From Cumulibacter sp047975195 (GTDB taxonomy: Bacteria; Actinomycetota; Actinomycetes; Mycobacteriales; Antricoccaceae), in contig JBKEDB010000005.1 of NCBI GenBank assembly GCA_047975195.1, positions 62,001-126,000 of the forward strand: a DNA stretch of 64,000 nucleotides, given 5' to 3'. The position numbers were made by a program, and so were the translations under genes. How positions within the stretch are numbered: position 1 is the first letter of the stretch; the number at the start of each line of letters is the position of its first letter. The notes beneath the pieces were generated by a model. It worked only from the letters and a program-made list of their open reading frames with translations. It made no database searches and was not told the DNA's origin. Below are positions 24,770 through 33,673 of this stretch, piece by piece.

Positions 24770-25269
24770 TGGGGTGCTCCTTTCGGGTACTCGCCCGTGG
24801 AATAGGTCTGCCTGAGTTTCTTGATGCCGTCGGATGCGGCGCGGCGCACCGCATCCGTGCTGCCGCCGAGGATCTCGGCGGTCTCGGCGTGCGGCAGCCC
24901 GCCGAGGTAGTGGTAGGCGATCGCGAGTCGTTGCCGTTCTGGCAGCGCCGCCACCGCTGTCCACACTCCGTACTCGCCACCGCCGGGATTGCCCAGCAGC
25001 GAAGCCCGTTCGGGGAGATCGTCGCTGGGGATCGCATGTCGGGCACGTGCGCGGGTGACGTCGATCGCCTTGCGATGGGCAACGCGCACCAGCCACGCCT
25101 CGACGTTCGTGTCCTCCGGCAGATCCGGCCAGGCCTTCAGCGCGGCCAAGAACGTCTCAGACCAGGCGTCGTCCGCGTCCGGGCCGCAGCCGAGCACGGC
25201 GCGGCACACCCGCAGCACGGTCTGTCCGTGCCGCTTCACGGCCTGCTCGAATGGCTGTTTCATCTTCAT
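24766..25269 (-). CDS. ECF-type RNA polymerase sigma factor
   Basis: 167 aa from ATG 25269; an ATG two codons on and a GTG one codon before are alternatives, and no Shine-Dalgarno is clear. The sigma-2 region is ADDAWSETFLAALKAWPDLP with NVEAWLVRVAHRKAIDVTR. Sigma-4 is AALPERQRLAIAYHYLGGLPH with a helix-turn-helix ending DAVRRAASDGIKKLRQ. No anti-sigma gene is adjacent. It is translationally coupled to ogt and the Ada-like gene, so it is likely dedicated to alkylation-damage control, possibly autoregulatory. Confidence 0.87.
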   Translation of the reverse strand: MKMKQPFEQAVKRHGQTVLRVCRAVLGCGPDADDAWSETFLAALKAWPDLPEDTNVEAWLVRVAHRKAIDVTRARARHAIPSDDLPERASLLGNPGGGEYGVWTAVAALPERQRLAIAYHYLGGLPHAETAEILGGSTDAVRRAASDGIKKLRQTYSTGEYPKGAPQ

Positions 25270-25452
25270 CACACGGTAGACGCGCCAGCCGGGCGAAACG
25301 TGAGATCCGACCTTTCTGGACTGCCCACGTCGACCGGCACCGCCCCGCACCAGCAGGAACCGTCTGCGGTGGCCGACCGGCATACCCGGCCCGCGGGCTT
25401 CGGCACTGACTGCCGCAGGCGCCTACCCTTGGATGCGCGCGAGTCTGGTCCC

Positions 25453-27249
25453 TCAGCCGATCGAGTCGGACAGTTCCAGCCAGCGTTCTTCGAGCTCGGC
25501 GATCTCGCCCTCGAGGGTGTGCAGTTGCTCAGCGAGTCGCCGCATGCCTTCGTGGTCGTCCTGCTCGTGTTCGGCCATCTGCTGATGCAATGTCTGCACC
25601 TCGGCGCCCAGTTTGTCGAGCCGTCTTTCGATCGCCGCGACCTCTTTCTGCGCCGCCCGCCGCCGCGCCCCGGACAGTTCGGGCGCTCCACCGCTGGCGG
25701 CCGCCGGCCGCGAGTTGACCTCGCGGCGCTCGGAGGGCGCTGCACCTTCGCGCCGCAGCCGCAGATACTCGTCGACACCACCGGGCAGGTGCCGCAGCCG
25801 CCCGTCAAAGATGGCGTACTGCTGGTCGGTGACGCGTTCAAGTAGGTAGCGGTCGTGCGACACGACGATCAGTGTTCCCGGCCAGGAGTCGAGCAGATCC
25901 TCCATGGCCGCCAGCATGTCTGAGTCCACATCATTCGTGGGTTCATCCAAGGCGATGACGTTGGGCTCGCTCAGCAGCAGGAGCAGCAGTTGCAGCCGCC
26001 GCTTCTGCCCACCGGACAGATCCGACACACGCGCCGACAGGTGTTCGCGGGCGAAGCCAAGACGTTCCAGCAACTGGGCCGGCGTCAGGTCTTTACCGTC
26101 GATGGTGAACGTTGCCTGCGTACGCGCCAGCACCTCCCGGACCCTATCGCCGCTGATGTCGGCAAGTTGGGAGAATTGCTGGTCCAGGGTTCCCAGCCGC
26201 ACCGTCTTACCGCGCTTGACCTGCCCCGTGCTCGGTTCGAGCGTACCGGCCACCAGGCCCAACAGGGTGGATTTGCCGCTGCCGTTCGCCCCGAGAATCC
26301 CGGTCCGTTCGCCGGGGGCAATCCGCCACGTCACGTCACGCAGCACATCACGCTCACCAAAGCGGACGCCGGCGTTTTCAACGTCGATCACGTCCTTACC
26401 GAGGCGAGCCACCGCGAGCCGCTGGAGCTCGATCGGATTGCGGACCGGCGGTACGTCGGCGATCAACTGGTTAGCGGCCTCGATGCGGAACTTGGGTTTG
26501 CTCGTGCGGGCCGGTGCCCCCCGCCGTAGCCACGCGAGTTCCTTGCGCATGAGGTTCTGCCGTTTGGCCTCCGTCGCGGCAGCCATCCGGTCTCGTTCGA
26601 CCCGCTGCAGGACGTACGCGGCGTAGCCGCCTTCGAAAGGTTCGACGATCTGATCGTGCACCTCCCAGGTCTCGGTGCACACCTCGTCGAGGAACCACCG
26701 ATCGTGCGTGATGACCAGCAGCGCCCCGGAGTTCTTCGCCCACCGGTTCTTCACATGCTCAGCGAGCCAGGTGATGCCCTCGACGTCGAGGTGGTTCGTC
26801 GGCTCGTCGAGCGCGATCACGTCCCACTCGCCAATCAGCAGAACCGCCAGGGCGACTCTACGGCGCTGCCCGCCGCTGAGCGATCCGATCGTCGCATCCC
26901 ACGGCACGTCGGACACGAGGCCGTTGATCACGTCGCGCACCCTGGCGTCACCGGCCCACTCGTGCTCGGGTCGGTCGCCGACGATCGAGTAGCCTACGGT
27001 TCGCTCCGGGTCCAAGTTGTCGCTTTGCGACAGCATCCCGAACCGGACGCCGCCGCGCCGAGTCACCCGTCCGGCCTGCGGGGAGATCACACCGGAGAGC
27101 ATCCCCATCAACGAGGATTTACCGTCTCCGTTTCGGCCAACGATCCCGACGCGATCGCCTTCCTCGATCCCGACGGTCACCGATTCGAACACGACGCGGG
27201 TCGGATACTCCAAGTGCAGGGCTTCGCCCACGACCAGAGGCACGGCCAT
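25453..27249 (-). CDS. ABC-F family ATPase (Uup-like)
   Basis: 598 aa, two ABC domains and no membrane segments. Walker A: GRNGDGKSS and GANGSGKST. Signatures: LSGGQRRR and LSGGQKRR. Walker B: VIALDEPTNHLD and VIALDEPTNDVD, the second matching the paired LDEPTN of ABC-F. The C-terminal about 85 residues are a charged coiled coil (AAIERRLDKLGAEVQTLHQQ, then LEGEIAELEERWLEL) as in Uup. ABC-F proteins act on ribosomes or, for Uup, DNA-related processes. Antibiotic resistance is not implied by the sequence. Confidence 0.92.
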   Translation of the reverse strand: MAVPLVVGEALHLEYPTRVVFESVTVGIEEGDRVGIVGRNGDGKSSLMGMLSGVISPQAGRVTRRGGVRFGMLSQSDNLDPERTVGYSIVGDRPEHEWAGDARVRDVINGLVSDVPWDATIGSLSGGQRRRVALAVLLIGEWDVIALDEPTNHLDVEGITWLAEHVKNRWAKNSGALLVITHDRWFLDEVCTETWEVHDQIVEPFEGGYAAYVLQRVERDRMAAATEAKRQNLMRKELAWLRRGAPARTSKPKFRIEAANQLIADVPPVRNPIELQRLAVARLGKDVIDVENAGVRFGERDVLRDVTWRIAPGERTGILGANGSGKSTLLGLVAGTLEPSTGQVKRGKTVRLGTLDQQFSQLADISGDRVREVLARTQATFTIDGKDLTPAQLLERLGFAREHLSARVSDLSGGQKRRLQLLLLLLSEPNVIALDEPTNDVDSDMLAAMEDLLDSWPGTLIVVSHDRYLLERVTDQQYAIFDGRLRHLPGGVDEYLRLRREGAAPSERREVNSRPAAASGGAPELSGARRRAAQKEVAAIERRLDKLGAEVQTLHQQMAEHEQDDHEGMRRLAEQLHTLEGEIAELEERWLELSDSIG

Positions 27250-27299
27250 CAGCGCGCCACCGCCGATTGCCCGTCGCCGCTACGCGAGGTATACCGGAC

Positions 27300-27326
27300 G
27301 TGGCGGGCCTCGACTGCTCCCGCCAC
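27300..27326 (-). terminator. Hairpin at the end of the mutase gene
   Basis: GTGGCGGG (27300-27307) and CCCGCCAC (27319-27326) form an 8-bp stem with an 11-nt loop touching the ecm stop codon. There is no strong U-tract. Confidence 0.4.
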
Positions 27327-29332
27327 TACGCGTGCTCGGCGAGCTGCGGAGCTCCGCGTTCGATCACGTCCAGGATGGTGCCCATGATGTCGTTGAGCTC
27401 GTAATCCTTCGGAGTGAAGACTTTGGCCACACCCTGTCGCATCAGCAAGTTCGCATCGGTGTCAGGGATGATTCCACCGACCACCACCGGCACGTCATCC
27501 ATTCCGGCCTCACGCAAACCGCGCAGTACCGCCGGTACCACCTCGAGGTGCGAACCGGACAGCACCGACAGCCCGACGACGTGTACGTCCTCTTCGACGG
27601 CGGCAGCGACGATCTGCTCTGGAGTCAGCCGGATACCTTGGTAGATCACCTCAAAACCTGCGTCCCGCGCGCGCACGGCGATCTGCTCGGCACCGTTGGA
27701 ATGCCCGTCCAGACCAGGCTTTCCCACCAGAATCTTTAACCGGCGGCCCATCCGCTCACCCAGCGCGCTGGTGCGCTCGCGCACCCGCTGCAATGGCTCG
27801 GCAACATCGGTGGCAGCGGTCGCTGCCGAGACACCGGTCGGGGCACGGAACTCGCCGAATTCCTCCCGCAACGCCTGCGACCACTCGCCCGTGGTCACCC
27901 CAGCTCGCGCGCAATCCAACGTCGCCTCCATCAGATTCTGCGTCGTCGACGCGACCTCACGAAGTCGCGCGAGCGCTGACTGCACGCGCTCTTCGTCGCG
28001 GTCTGCACGCCAGCGCCGGATCGCCTCAATCGCGGCTGCCTCGACCCCCGCGTCGACGGTCATGATCGACTCCTGCCCCTCGTCTGTCAGCGGGCTCGGC
28101 TCCGTCGTCTCGAACTTGTTGACGCCGACGATCACGTCTTCACCGGTCTCCATTCGGGCGCGCCGGGCGGCCAGAGACTCTACCAAGGCGCCCTTCATGA
28201 AGCCCGAGGAAACTGCTCCCAACACGCCGCCGGCATCCTCAACCTGCTGCATGAGTTCCTTGGCGCCGTCGACGATCGAGGCAACCTTGGCCTCGATGAC
28301 GTGCGATCCGGCGAAGATGTCCTCGTACTCCAACAGGTCGGACTCGAAGGCGAGGACCTGCTGCATCCGCAGCGCCCACTGCTGGTCCCATGGTCGCGGC
28401 AAGCCGAGCGCCTCATTCCAAGCCGGCAGTTGGATCGCCCGCGCTCGCGCATCTTTGGACAGGCTGACGCCGAGCATCTCCAACACGATGCGCTGCACAT
28501 TGTTCTCCGGCTGCACCTCTGTCAGTCCCAACGAGTTGACCTGGACGCCGTACCGGAAGCGACGCATCTTCGGATCTTGCACGCCGTACCGCTCGCGGGT
28601 GATCTCGTCCCACAACTGCCCGAACGCACGCATCTTGCTCATCTCTTCGATGAACCGCACGCCGGCGTTGACGAAGAAGGAGATCCGCCCCACTACGGCA
28701 GGGAACTTGTCCTCGGGCACCTGTCCCGAATCGCGGACCGCGTCCAGCACCGAAACTGCGGTGCTCATGGCGAAGGCGACCTCCTGTACCGGAGTCGCCC
28801 CGGCCTCCTGCAAGTGGTACGAGCAGATATTGATCGGGTTGAACTTCGGCATCGTGTTCACGGTGTACGACACCATGTCGGCGATCAGCCGCATCGACGG
28901 CTCCGGCGGGAACACGTACGTGCCGCGGGAGAGGTACTCCTTGATGATGTCGTTCTGCGTCGTACCCGCCAGTTTGGTGATGTCGGCGCCCTGTTCCTCG
29001 GCGACGACCTGATATAGCGCAAGCAGCCACATCGCGGTCGCATTGATCGTCATCGACGTGTTCATCTGCTCAAGCGGGATGTCCTTGAACAGTTCGCGCA
29101 TATCGCCCACATGGCTCACTGGCACGCCGACCCGACCCACTTCACCGCGCGCGAGCTGCGCGTCCGGGTCGTAGCCGGTTTGGGTAGGCAGGTCGAAGGC
29201 GACGGAGAGTCCGGTCTGCCCCTTGGCGAGGTTCCGCCGATAGAGTTCGTTGGACGCGCTGGCCGACGAGTGCCCGGCGTAGGTACGCATTACCCAGGGG
29301 CGGTCGCGTTCGGTATTCGACGGGTAGGGCAT
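27326..29332 (-). CDS. ecm: Ethylmalonyl-CoA mutase (MeaA-type, B12-dependent)
   Basis: 668 aa, single chain with the substrate TIM barrel first and the cobalamin domain last. YAGHSSASASNELYRRNL, GLSVAFDLPTQTGYDPD, EQMNTSMTINATAMW and RFRYGVQVNSLGLTEVQPE match MeaA/Ecm rather than the two-subunit methylmalonyl-CoA mutase. The base-off B12 motif is GKPGLDGHSNGAEQ (DxHxxG). It interconverts ethylmalonyl- and methylsuccinyl-CoA in C2 assimilation. GGAGG precedes the ATG. A cobalamin adenosyltransferase gene lies 3.2 kb away. Crotonyl-CoA carboxylase/reductase is not in the window. Confidence 0.9.
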   Translation of the reverse strand: MPYPSNTERDRPWVMRTYAGHSSASASNELYRRNLAKGQTGLSVAFDLPTQTGYDPDAQLARGEVGRVGVPVSHVGDMRELFKDIPLEQMNTSMTINATAMWLLALYQVVAEEQGADITKLAGTTQNDIIKEYLSRGTYVFPPEPSMRLIADMVSYTVNTMPKFNPINICSYHLQEAGATPVQEVAFAMSTAVSVLDAVRDSGQVPEDKFPAVVGRISFFVNAGVRFIEEMSKMRAFGQLWDEITRERYGVQDPKMRRFRYGVQVNSLGLTEVQPENNVQRIVLEMLGVSLSKDARARAIQLPAWNEALGLPRPWDQQWALRMQQVLAFESDLLEYEDIFAGSHVIEAKVASIVDGAKELMQQVEDAGGVLGAVSSGFMKGALVESLAARRARMETGEDVIVGVNKFETTEPSPLTDEGQESIMTVDAGVEAAAIEAIRRWRADRDEERVQSALARLREVASTTQNLMEATLDCARAGVTTGEWSQALREEFGEFRAPTGVSAATAATDVAEPLQRVRERTSALGERMGRRLKILVGKPGLDGHSNGAEQIAVRARDAGFEVIYQGIRLTPEQIVAAAVEEDVHVVGLSVLSGSHLEVVPAVLRGLREAGMDDVPVVVGGIIPDTDANLLMRQGVAKVFTPKDYELNDIMGTILDVIERGAPQLAEHA

Positions 29333-29467
29333 GTGGAACCTCCAGAAATCTCAGGACAACTCTACTGAACGACCGGCTTGCCGAATGTCCTCTGGCTATG
29401 GATAACCTCACTGGCAGGCGTCGCGGCTTCGGCGCCGCGATAGTTGTCCACGATGAAGGAGGCAGTC

Positions 29468-29929
29468 ATGGCAGAGGTAAAGGTATTCAACGGTATCGAC
29501 GAACTGAAGGCGAGCGTCGGCCAATCGTACGGCCCCACCGACTGGTTCGAGGTCAGCCAGGATCGCGTGAACGCGTTCGCTGATGCGACCGAGGACCACC
29601 AGTGGATCCACATCGACGTCGAGAAGGCGAAGTCGGGTCCGTTCGGCGCGACGATCGCGCACGGCTTCCTGACGCTGTCGCTGATCCCGATGTTCGGCCC
29701 GCAGCTCACTCGCGTCGACAACGTCAAGATGGGCGTCAACTACGGCTGTGACAAGGTCCGCTTCCCGCACCCGGTGCCGGTCGGATCGAAGTTGCGCGCC
29801 AGCGCGAAGCTGCTTGATGTCACCGATATCGCGATGGGCAGCCGCGCCACCTGGGAGTGGACCATCGAGGCCGAGGGCATCGACAAGCCCGTCTGCGTCG
29901 CCAGCATGCTGACGGTAATCGTCGGATAG
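29468..29929 (+). CDS. MaoC-family (R)-enoyl-CoA hydratase-like protein
   Basis: 153 aa hot-dog fold; ATG with GGAGG nine bases upstream. Hydratase 2 motif: FADATEDHQWIHIDVEKAKS, with catalytic Asp and His, then GPFGATIAHGFLTLSL. Closest to NodN/MaoC hydratases acting on (R)-3-hydroxyacyl-CoA. It is too short to be a mesaconyl-CoA hydratase (about 350 aa). Divergent from ecm by 135 bp; a TTGCCG-N17-GATAAC pair in between may be its promoter. Confidence 0.87.
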   Translation: MAEVKVFNGIDELKASVGQSYGPTDWFEVSQDRVNAFADATEDHQWIHIDVEKAKSGPFGATIAHGFLTLSLIPMFGPQLTRVDNVKMGVNYGCDKVRFPHPVPVGSKLRASAKLLDVTDIAMGSRATWEWTIEAEGIDKPVCVASMLTVIVG

Positions 29930-30090
29930 AGCGAGTCGTCACCGCGGCCGCAGCGCGAGCCACCACGGCCTGCCGAACGGCCCAACGGTCGTTGACTGAG
30001 TGAGACGGCGAGTCAGCCGCTCGTCGAACGAACGCGGACGCCGCATGCTGACATGTCCCCACCCAGGGCCGTTCGACCGCTCACACAACT

Positions 30091-30129
30091 AAGAGACACC
30101 CCACCGAATTTTTCGGTGGGGTGTCTCTT
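30091..30129. terminator. Perfect 18-bp hairpin between maoC and mdh
   Basis: Arms 30091-30108 and 30112-30129 are exact reverse complements (AAGAGACACCCCACCGAA and its complement) around a TTT loop. The A/T-rich outer ends give a short U-tract on either strand, so it can terminate both convergent genes. The rest of 29930-30226 shows no gene. Confidence 0.85.
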
Positions 30130-30226
30130 GTGGATCACGAAGGCGTCGCCCTGCGGCGTCTTCATGTGCTCGACGGCTTCTCGCTCGCCATCCTCGCTTG
30201 GGTCGCAGAGCGGTGAGCCGCTCGCG

Positions 30227-31219
30227 CTAGGAGATGAGTCCTAGCTTCTTCACAGCGTCGCGCTCTTCGGCCAGTTCGGCGACCGAGGCGTCGATCTTGC
30301 CGCGGGAGAACTCGTCGATCTCCAGGCCCTGCACGATCTCGTAATCGCCGTTCTTGCAGACGACCGGGAACGAGGAGATGAGCCCCTCCGGTACGCCGTA
30401 CGAACCGTCCGAAGCCACGGCCATCGACACCCAGTCACCGGAGGCCGAACCGAGCGCCCAGTCGCGAGCATGGTCGATCGTGGCCGACGCGGCGGAAGCC
30501 GCCGACGACGCGCCGCGGGCATCAATGATGGCCGCGCCACGCTTGGCGACCGTCGGGATGAAGGTGTCGGCCAGCCAGGCCTGATCGCCGACAGTCTCGG
30601 CGGCGTTCTTACCGCCGACCTCGGCGTGGAAGAGGTCCGGGTACTGGGTCGCCGAGTGGTTACCCCAGATCGTCATCTGCTTGATCTCGGTCACCGCGAC
30701 GCCGAGCTTGGCAGCGAGCTGCGAGATCGCGCGGTTGTGGTCGAGGCGAGTCAACGCCGAGAAGCGGGTGTTCGGGATATCCGGCGCGTTGTTCATCGCG
30801 ATCAGCGCGTTGGTGTTGGCCGGGTTCCCGGTGACGGTGATGTGCACGTCGTCCGCCGCAACCTCGTTCAGCGCCTTGCCCTGTGGGGCGAAGATGCCAC
30901 CGTTGGCCTCGAGCAGATCACCGCGCTCCATGCCCGGGCCGCGCGGACGTGCACCGACGAGCAACGCGTGGTTGACGCCGTCAAACACCTTGTTCGCGTC
31001 GTCGCCGATCTGGACGCCAGCCAGGGTACTGAACGCGCAGTCGTCCAGTTCCATGACGACGCCCTCCAGCGCCTTGAGAGCCGGAGTGATCTCGAGCAGC
31101 CGCAGCTCGACCGGGGTATTCGGGCCGAACAACGCGCCCGAGGCGATACGGAAGAGGAGGCTGTAGCCGATCTGACCGGCGGCGCCGGTGACGGCAACCT
31201 TGACGGGTGAGGTCGTCAC
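30227..31219 (-). CDS. mdh: Malate dehydrogenase
   Basis: 330 aa, Mdh of the cytosolic/actinobacterial type. GTG start with AAAGG upstream. NAD-binding VTGAAGQIGYSLLFRIA; substrate Arg loop VGARPRGPGMERGDLL; ITVTGNPANTNALIAM; TRLDHNRA; and the proton-relay His in TIWGNHSATQYPD. It oxidises malate to oxaloacetate in the TCA cycle and in routes leaving the ethylmalonyl-CoA pathway. Monocistronic between the 30091 hairpin and murA. Confidence 0.95.
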   Translation of the reverse strand: MTTSPVKVAVTGAAGQIGYSLLFRIASGALFGPNTPVELRLLEITPALKALEGVVMELDDCAFSTLAGVQIGDDANKVFDGVNHALLVGARPRGPGMERGDLLEANGGIFAPQGKALNEVAADDVHITVTGNPANTNALIAMNNAPDIPNTRFSALTRLDHNRAISQLAAKLGVAVTEIKQMTIWGNHSATQYPDLFHAEVGGKNAAETVGDQAWLADTFIPTVAKRGAAIIDARGASSAASAASATIDHARDWALGSASGDWVSMAVASDGSYGVPEGLISSFPVVCKNGDYEIVQGLEIDEFSRGKIDASVAELAEERDAVKKLGLIS

Positions 31220-31257
31220 GATCTGCCTTTCGAAGAGTGAAATGGATGCCCCCGAGG

Positions 31258-32532
31258 TTACTCGGAGGGGTCCACCTGGGGCACGGTGACCCGTTCGATC
31301 GTCGCGCCGAGCGCGCGCAACTGCTCCTCGAAGCCGGGGTACCCGCGATCAATGTGATGGACGTGACCGACTTCGGTGACGCCATCGGCCACCAGCGCGG
31401 CCAGCACCAGGCCCGCGCCGGCGCGGATGTCGGTGGCCTCGACCGGTGCGCTGGAGAAGCGCTCGGTGCCGTGAATCGAGCAGTGGTGCCCGTCAATGGT
31501 GATATGCGCGCCCAGCCTGATCAGTTCATTCACGAACCTGAACCGGCCCTCGAACACATTCTCGGTCAGGATCGAATGGCCGTGCGCGATCGCGTTCAGG
31601 GCGATCGCCATCGGCTGAAGATCGGTGGGAAAGCCCGGGTAGGGCAAGGTGACAATGTCGTGCGCGGTGGGACGAGCATCCATCTGCACTCGGAACCCAT
31701 CGTCGTACGTCGACACGTCGGCGCCCATATCTCCGAGCCGCTGCAGCACTCGCTCGATGTGGTCGGCTCGCGCATCGTGAACGCGCACGTCGCCACGGGT
31801 CATCGCCGCGCCGATCGCCCACGTCCCGGCGACGATCCGATCGGGAACCGTGCGATGTCGCGTCGCACTCAATCCGTCGGTGCCCTGCACGCGCAACGTT
31901 GAGGTGCCCTCACCTTCTATCACCGCACCCATCGAACGCAGCATGTCGACAAGGTCGACGATCTCCGGTTCACGCGCGGCATTGTCGATGACGGTCTCAC
32001 CATCAGCGAGGACGGACGCCATCAACACGTTCTCGGTGGCTCCTACGCTAGGGAAGTCAAACGTCACCTCCGTGCCGCGCAACCGGCTCGCGGTCGCGAT
32101 CAGATAGCCGTGCTCAAGCCGGACGTCGGCGCCCAGACGCTGCAAACCATCGATGTGCATATCGAGTCCGCGCGCGCCGATGGCGTCGCCGCCGGGTAGC
32201 GCCACCTTCGCGTGCCCGAACCGGGCGACCAGCGGTCCGAGGACGGCGACCGCGGCGCGCATGCGACGCACCAACTGGTAGTCGGTCTCGGTCGTCGTGC
32301 GTTCCGGGACATCGATCTCCACGACGTCGCCGTCCGCGCTCACCGCACAACCCAACCGTCGCAGCACCTCGGTCATGATCGTCACGTCGAGGATCTGCGG
32401 AACGTTCTCCAGTCTGCTGCGCCCGGGTGCGAGCAGCGCCGCAGCCATCAACTTCAAGGCGCTGTTCTTGGCGCCGGCGACCGATACCGACCCGCTCAAT
32501 CGTGCCCCGCCACGCACCCGGTAGACGTCCAT
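31258..32532 (-). CDS. murA: UDP-GlcNAc 1-carboxyvinyltransferase with Asp at the active-site Cys
   Basis: 424 aa EPSP-synthase fold. First committed step of peptidoglycan synthesis, PEP plus UDP-GlcNAc. VAGAKNSALKLMAA is the conserved start. The catalytic loop reads ALPGGDAIGARGLDMH, with Asp116 (codon 32185-32187) where most bacteria have the Cys that fosfomycin alkylates. The same Cys-to-Asp change occurs in M. tuberculosis MurA and gives intrinsic fosfomycin resistance, which is expected here. Start ATG 32532 has TAGGAT six bases upstream. Confidence 0.95.
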   Translation of the reverse strand: MDVYRVRGGARLSGSVSVAGAKNSALKLMAAALLAPGRSRLENVPQILDVTIMTEVLRRLGCAVSADGDVVEIDVPERTTTETDYQLVRRMRAAVAVLGPLVARFGHAKVALPGGDAIGARGLDMHIDGLQRLGADVRLEHGYLIATASRLRGTEVTFDFPSVGATENVLMASVLADGETVIDNAAREPEIVDLVDMLRSMGAVIEGEGTSTLRVQGTDGLSATRHRTVPDRIVAGTWAIGAAMTRGDVRVHDARADHIERVLQRLGDMGADVSTYDDGFRVQMDARPTAHDIVTLPYPGFPTDLQPMAIALNAIAHGHSILTENVFEGRFRFVNELIRLGAHITIDGHHCSIHGTERFSSAPVEATDIRAGAGLVLAALVADGVTEVGHVHHIDRGYPGFEEQLRALGATIERVTVPQVDPSE

Positions 32533-32538
32533 CGCCCC

Positions 32539-32561
32539 ATCCTATGGACCGACGGTAGCCT
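32539..32561. promoter_or_regulatory. Interlocked divergent -10 elements of murA and the adenosyltransferase gene
   Basis: The minus-strand TAGGAT (32539-32544) is six bases before the murA ATG, and the plus-strand TAGCCT (32556-32561) is six bases before the ATG at 32568. Only 35 bp separate the two start codons, so each promoter's -35 region must overlie the other gene's spacer or start. The two polymerases cannot bind at once. AGGATGGGG could also be a ribosome site for murA. Confidence 0.5.
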
Positions 32562-32567
32562 CATGGC

Positions 32568-33152
32568 ATGGCCGTTCATCTCACGAAGATCTACACCCGC
32601 ACCGGCGACGCCGGCACTACTGGACTCGGCGACTTCTCCCGAATCAGCAAAACGGATTCGCGGCTGCAGGCCTACGCCGATTGCGACGAAGCCAACAGCG
32701 TGCTCGGGCTGGTGCTGGCCCCAATGTGCGCCGAGGACGTGAGTGAGCGGTTACGCGTCATCCTCACGCACGTGCAGAACGACCTCTTCGATGTAGGCGC
32801 CGACCTGTGCACGCCGTACGAGGAAAATCCGAAATACCCGCCGCTGCGGGTCGAGCCGGAATACATCGACCGCCTCGAGGCCTGGTGCGATGAACTTGGT
32901 GAGGACCTCGCGAAACTCGACAGTTTCATCCTGCCCGGCGGCACCAACGCCGCGTCGTACCTGCACCTGGCTCGCACTGTCACGCGCCGCGCCGAGCGGA
33001 CGACGTGGGCAGCGATCGCCGAACACGATGACATCAGCCCGCTGACCGCGAAGTACCTCAACCGACTGTCAGACCTGTTGTTCATCGCCTCGCGCTACGC
33101 CAACCCCGGCAGAGACGTGAAATGGGTTCCTGGGGGCGAGCGGGACGCCTAG
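32568..33152 (+). CDS. Cob(I)alamin adenosyltransferase, PduO type
   Basis: 194 aa. Adenosylates cob(I)alamin to coenzyme B12. IYTRTGDAGTTGLGDFSRISK is the ATP-binding N-terminal motif; AYADCDEANSVLG; LPGGTNAASYLHLARTV followed by TRRAER carries the conserved Arg. YLNRLSDLLFIASR is the C-terminal signature. It would supply the cofactor for the mutase at 27.3-29.3 kb. Leaderless start. Its end overlaps no gene and is 10 bp from the convergent DUF2550 gene. Confidence 0.93.
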   Translation: MAVHLTKIYTRTGDAGTTGLGDFSRISKTDSRLQAYADCDEANSVLGLVLAPMCAEDVSERLRVILTHVQNDLFDVGADLCTPYEENPKYPPLRVEPEYIDRLEAWCDELGEDLAKLDSFILPGGTNAASYLHLARTVTRRAERTTWAAIAEHDDISPLTAKYLNRLSDLLFIASRYANPGRDVKWVPGGERDA

Positions 33153-33162
33153 CCCGGCGCAC

Positions 33163-33588
33163 TCAGCGACGACGCATCCACTCAGGCGGCGCCGATTCCC
33201 ACCAGGACAACAAACCGGTCAGCGCCGTTTTCGGGACGGCGACGCGTTGCGGACCGTCCATCGTGTCCAGATGTAACACGATCGCATCCGGCGGCATCCA
33301 CACCGCGTCATTGCTGGCGGGTTCCTCACGCCACGCGATCGTCGTACCGCGCCGACTGATCCGCAGCGACGGACCGGCGCGGTACGAGGTGAGTCGAAAC
33401 CACTCCAGGTGCTCATCGGCGTACCTGGCGACCCCGAGCACCCAGCCACCGCGTAAAACGGAGCCGCGGTGGACCGACATCTCGATGGCGCCCTGCAAGA
33501 TCAAGATCCGCCGGCGCCGGAAGACGAAGATCGCGATCGCGGCGACCACGAGAGCGAGGACGACGATCAGCCATGCTGCAACGTGCAC
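33163..33588 (-). CDS. DUF2550 family membrane-anchored protein
   Basis: 141 aa from GTG 33588, with GGAGGT upstream; an in-frame extension to 33615 is rejected. One N-terminal helix (about residues 3-24) ends in FRRRRILIL, then a beta-rich soluble domain: IEMSVHRG, GGWVLGVARY, LEWFRLTSYRAGPSLRISRR. This is the DUF2550 protein found just after atpC in mycobacteria and relatives. Function unknown. It is separated from atpC by a strong hairpin. Confidence 0.88.
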   Translation of the reverse strand: MHVAAWLIVVLALVVAAIAIFVFRRRRILILQGAIEMSVHRGSVLRGGWVLGVARYADEHLEWFRLTSYRAGPSLRISRRGTTIAWREEPASNDAVWMPPDAIVLHLDTMDGPQRVAVPKTALTGLLSWWESAPPEWMRRR

Positions 33589-33624
33589 GCCACACCTCCG
33601 ATCCGCCAGGTACACCCGATACGA

Positions 33625-33658
33625 AACGTCGCACCCAGGTTCTCCTGGGTGCGACGTT
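33625..33658 (-). terminator. 15-bp perfect hairpin after atpC
   Basis: AACGTCGCACCCAGG (33625-33639) and CCTGGGTGCGACGTT (33644-33658) with a TTCT loop; TTTC follows on the minus strand. It ends the ATP synthase operon before the DUF2550 gene. Confidence 0.8.
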
Positions 33659-33673
33659 CTCTACTGCATTAAC

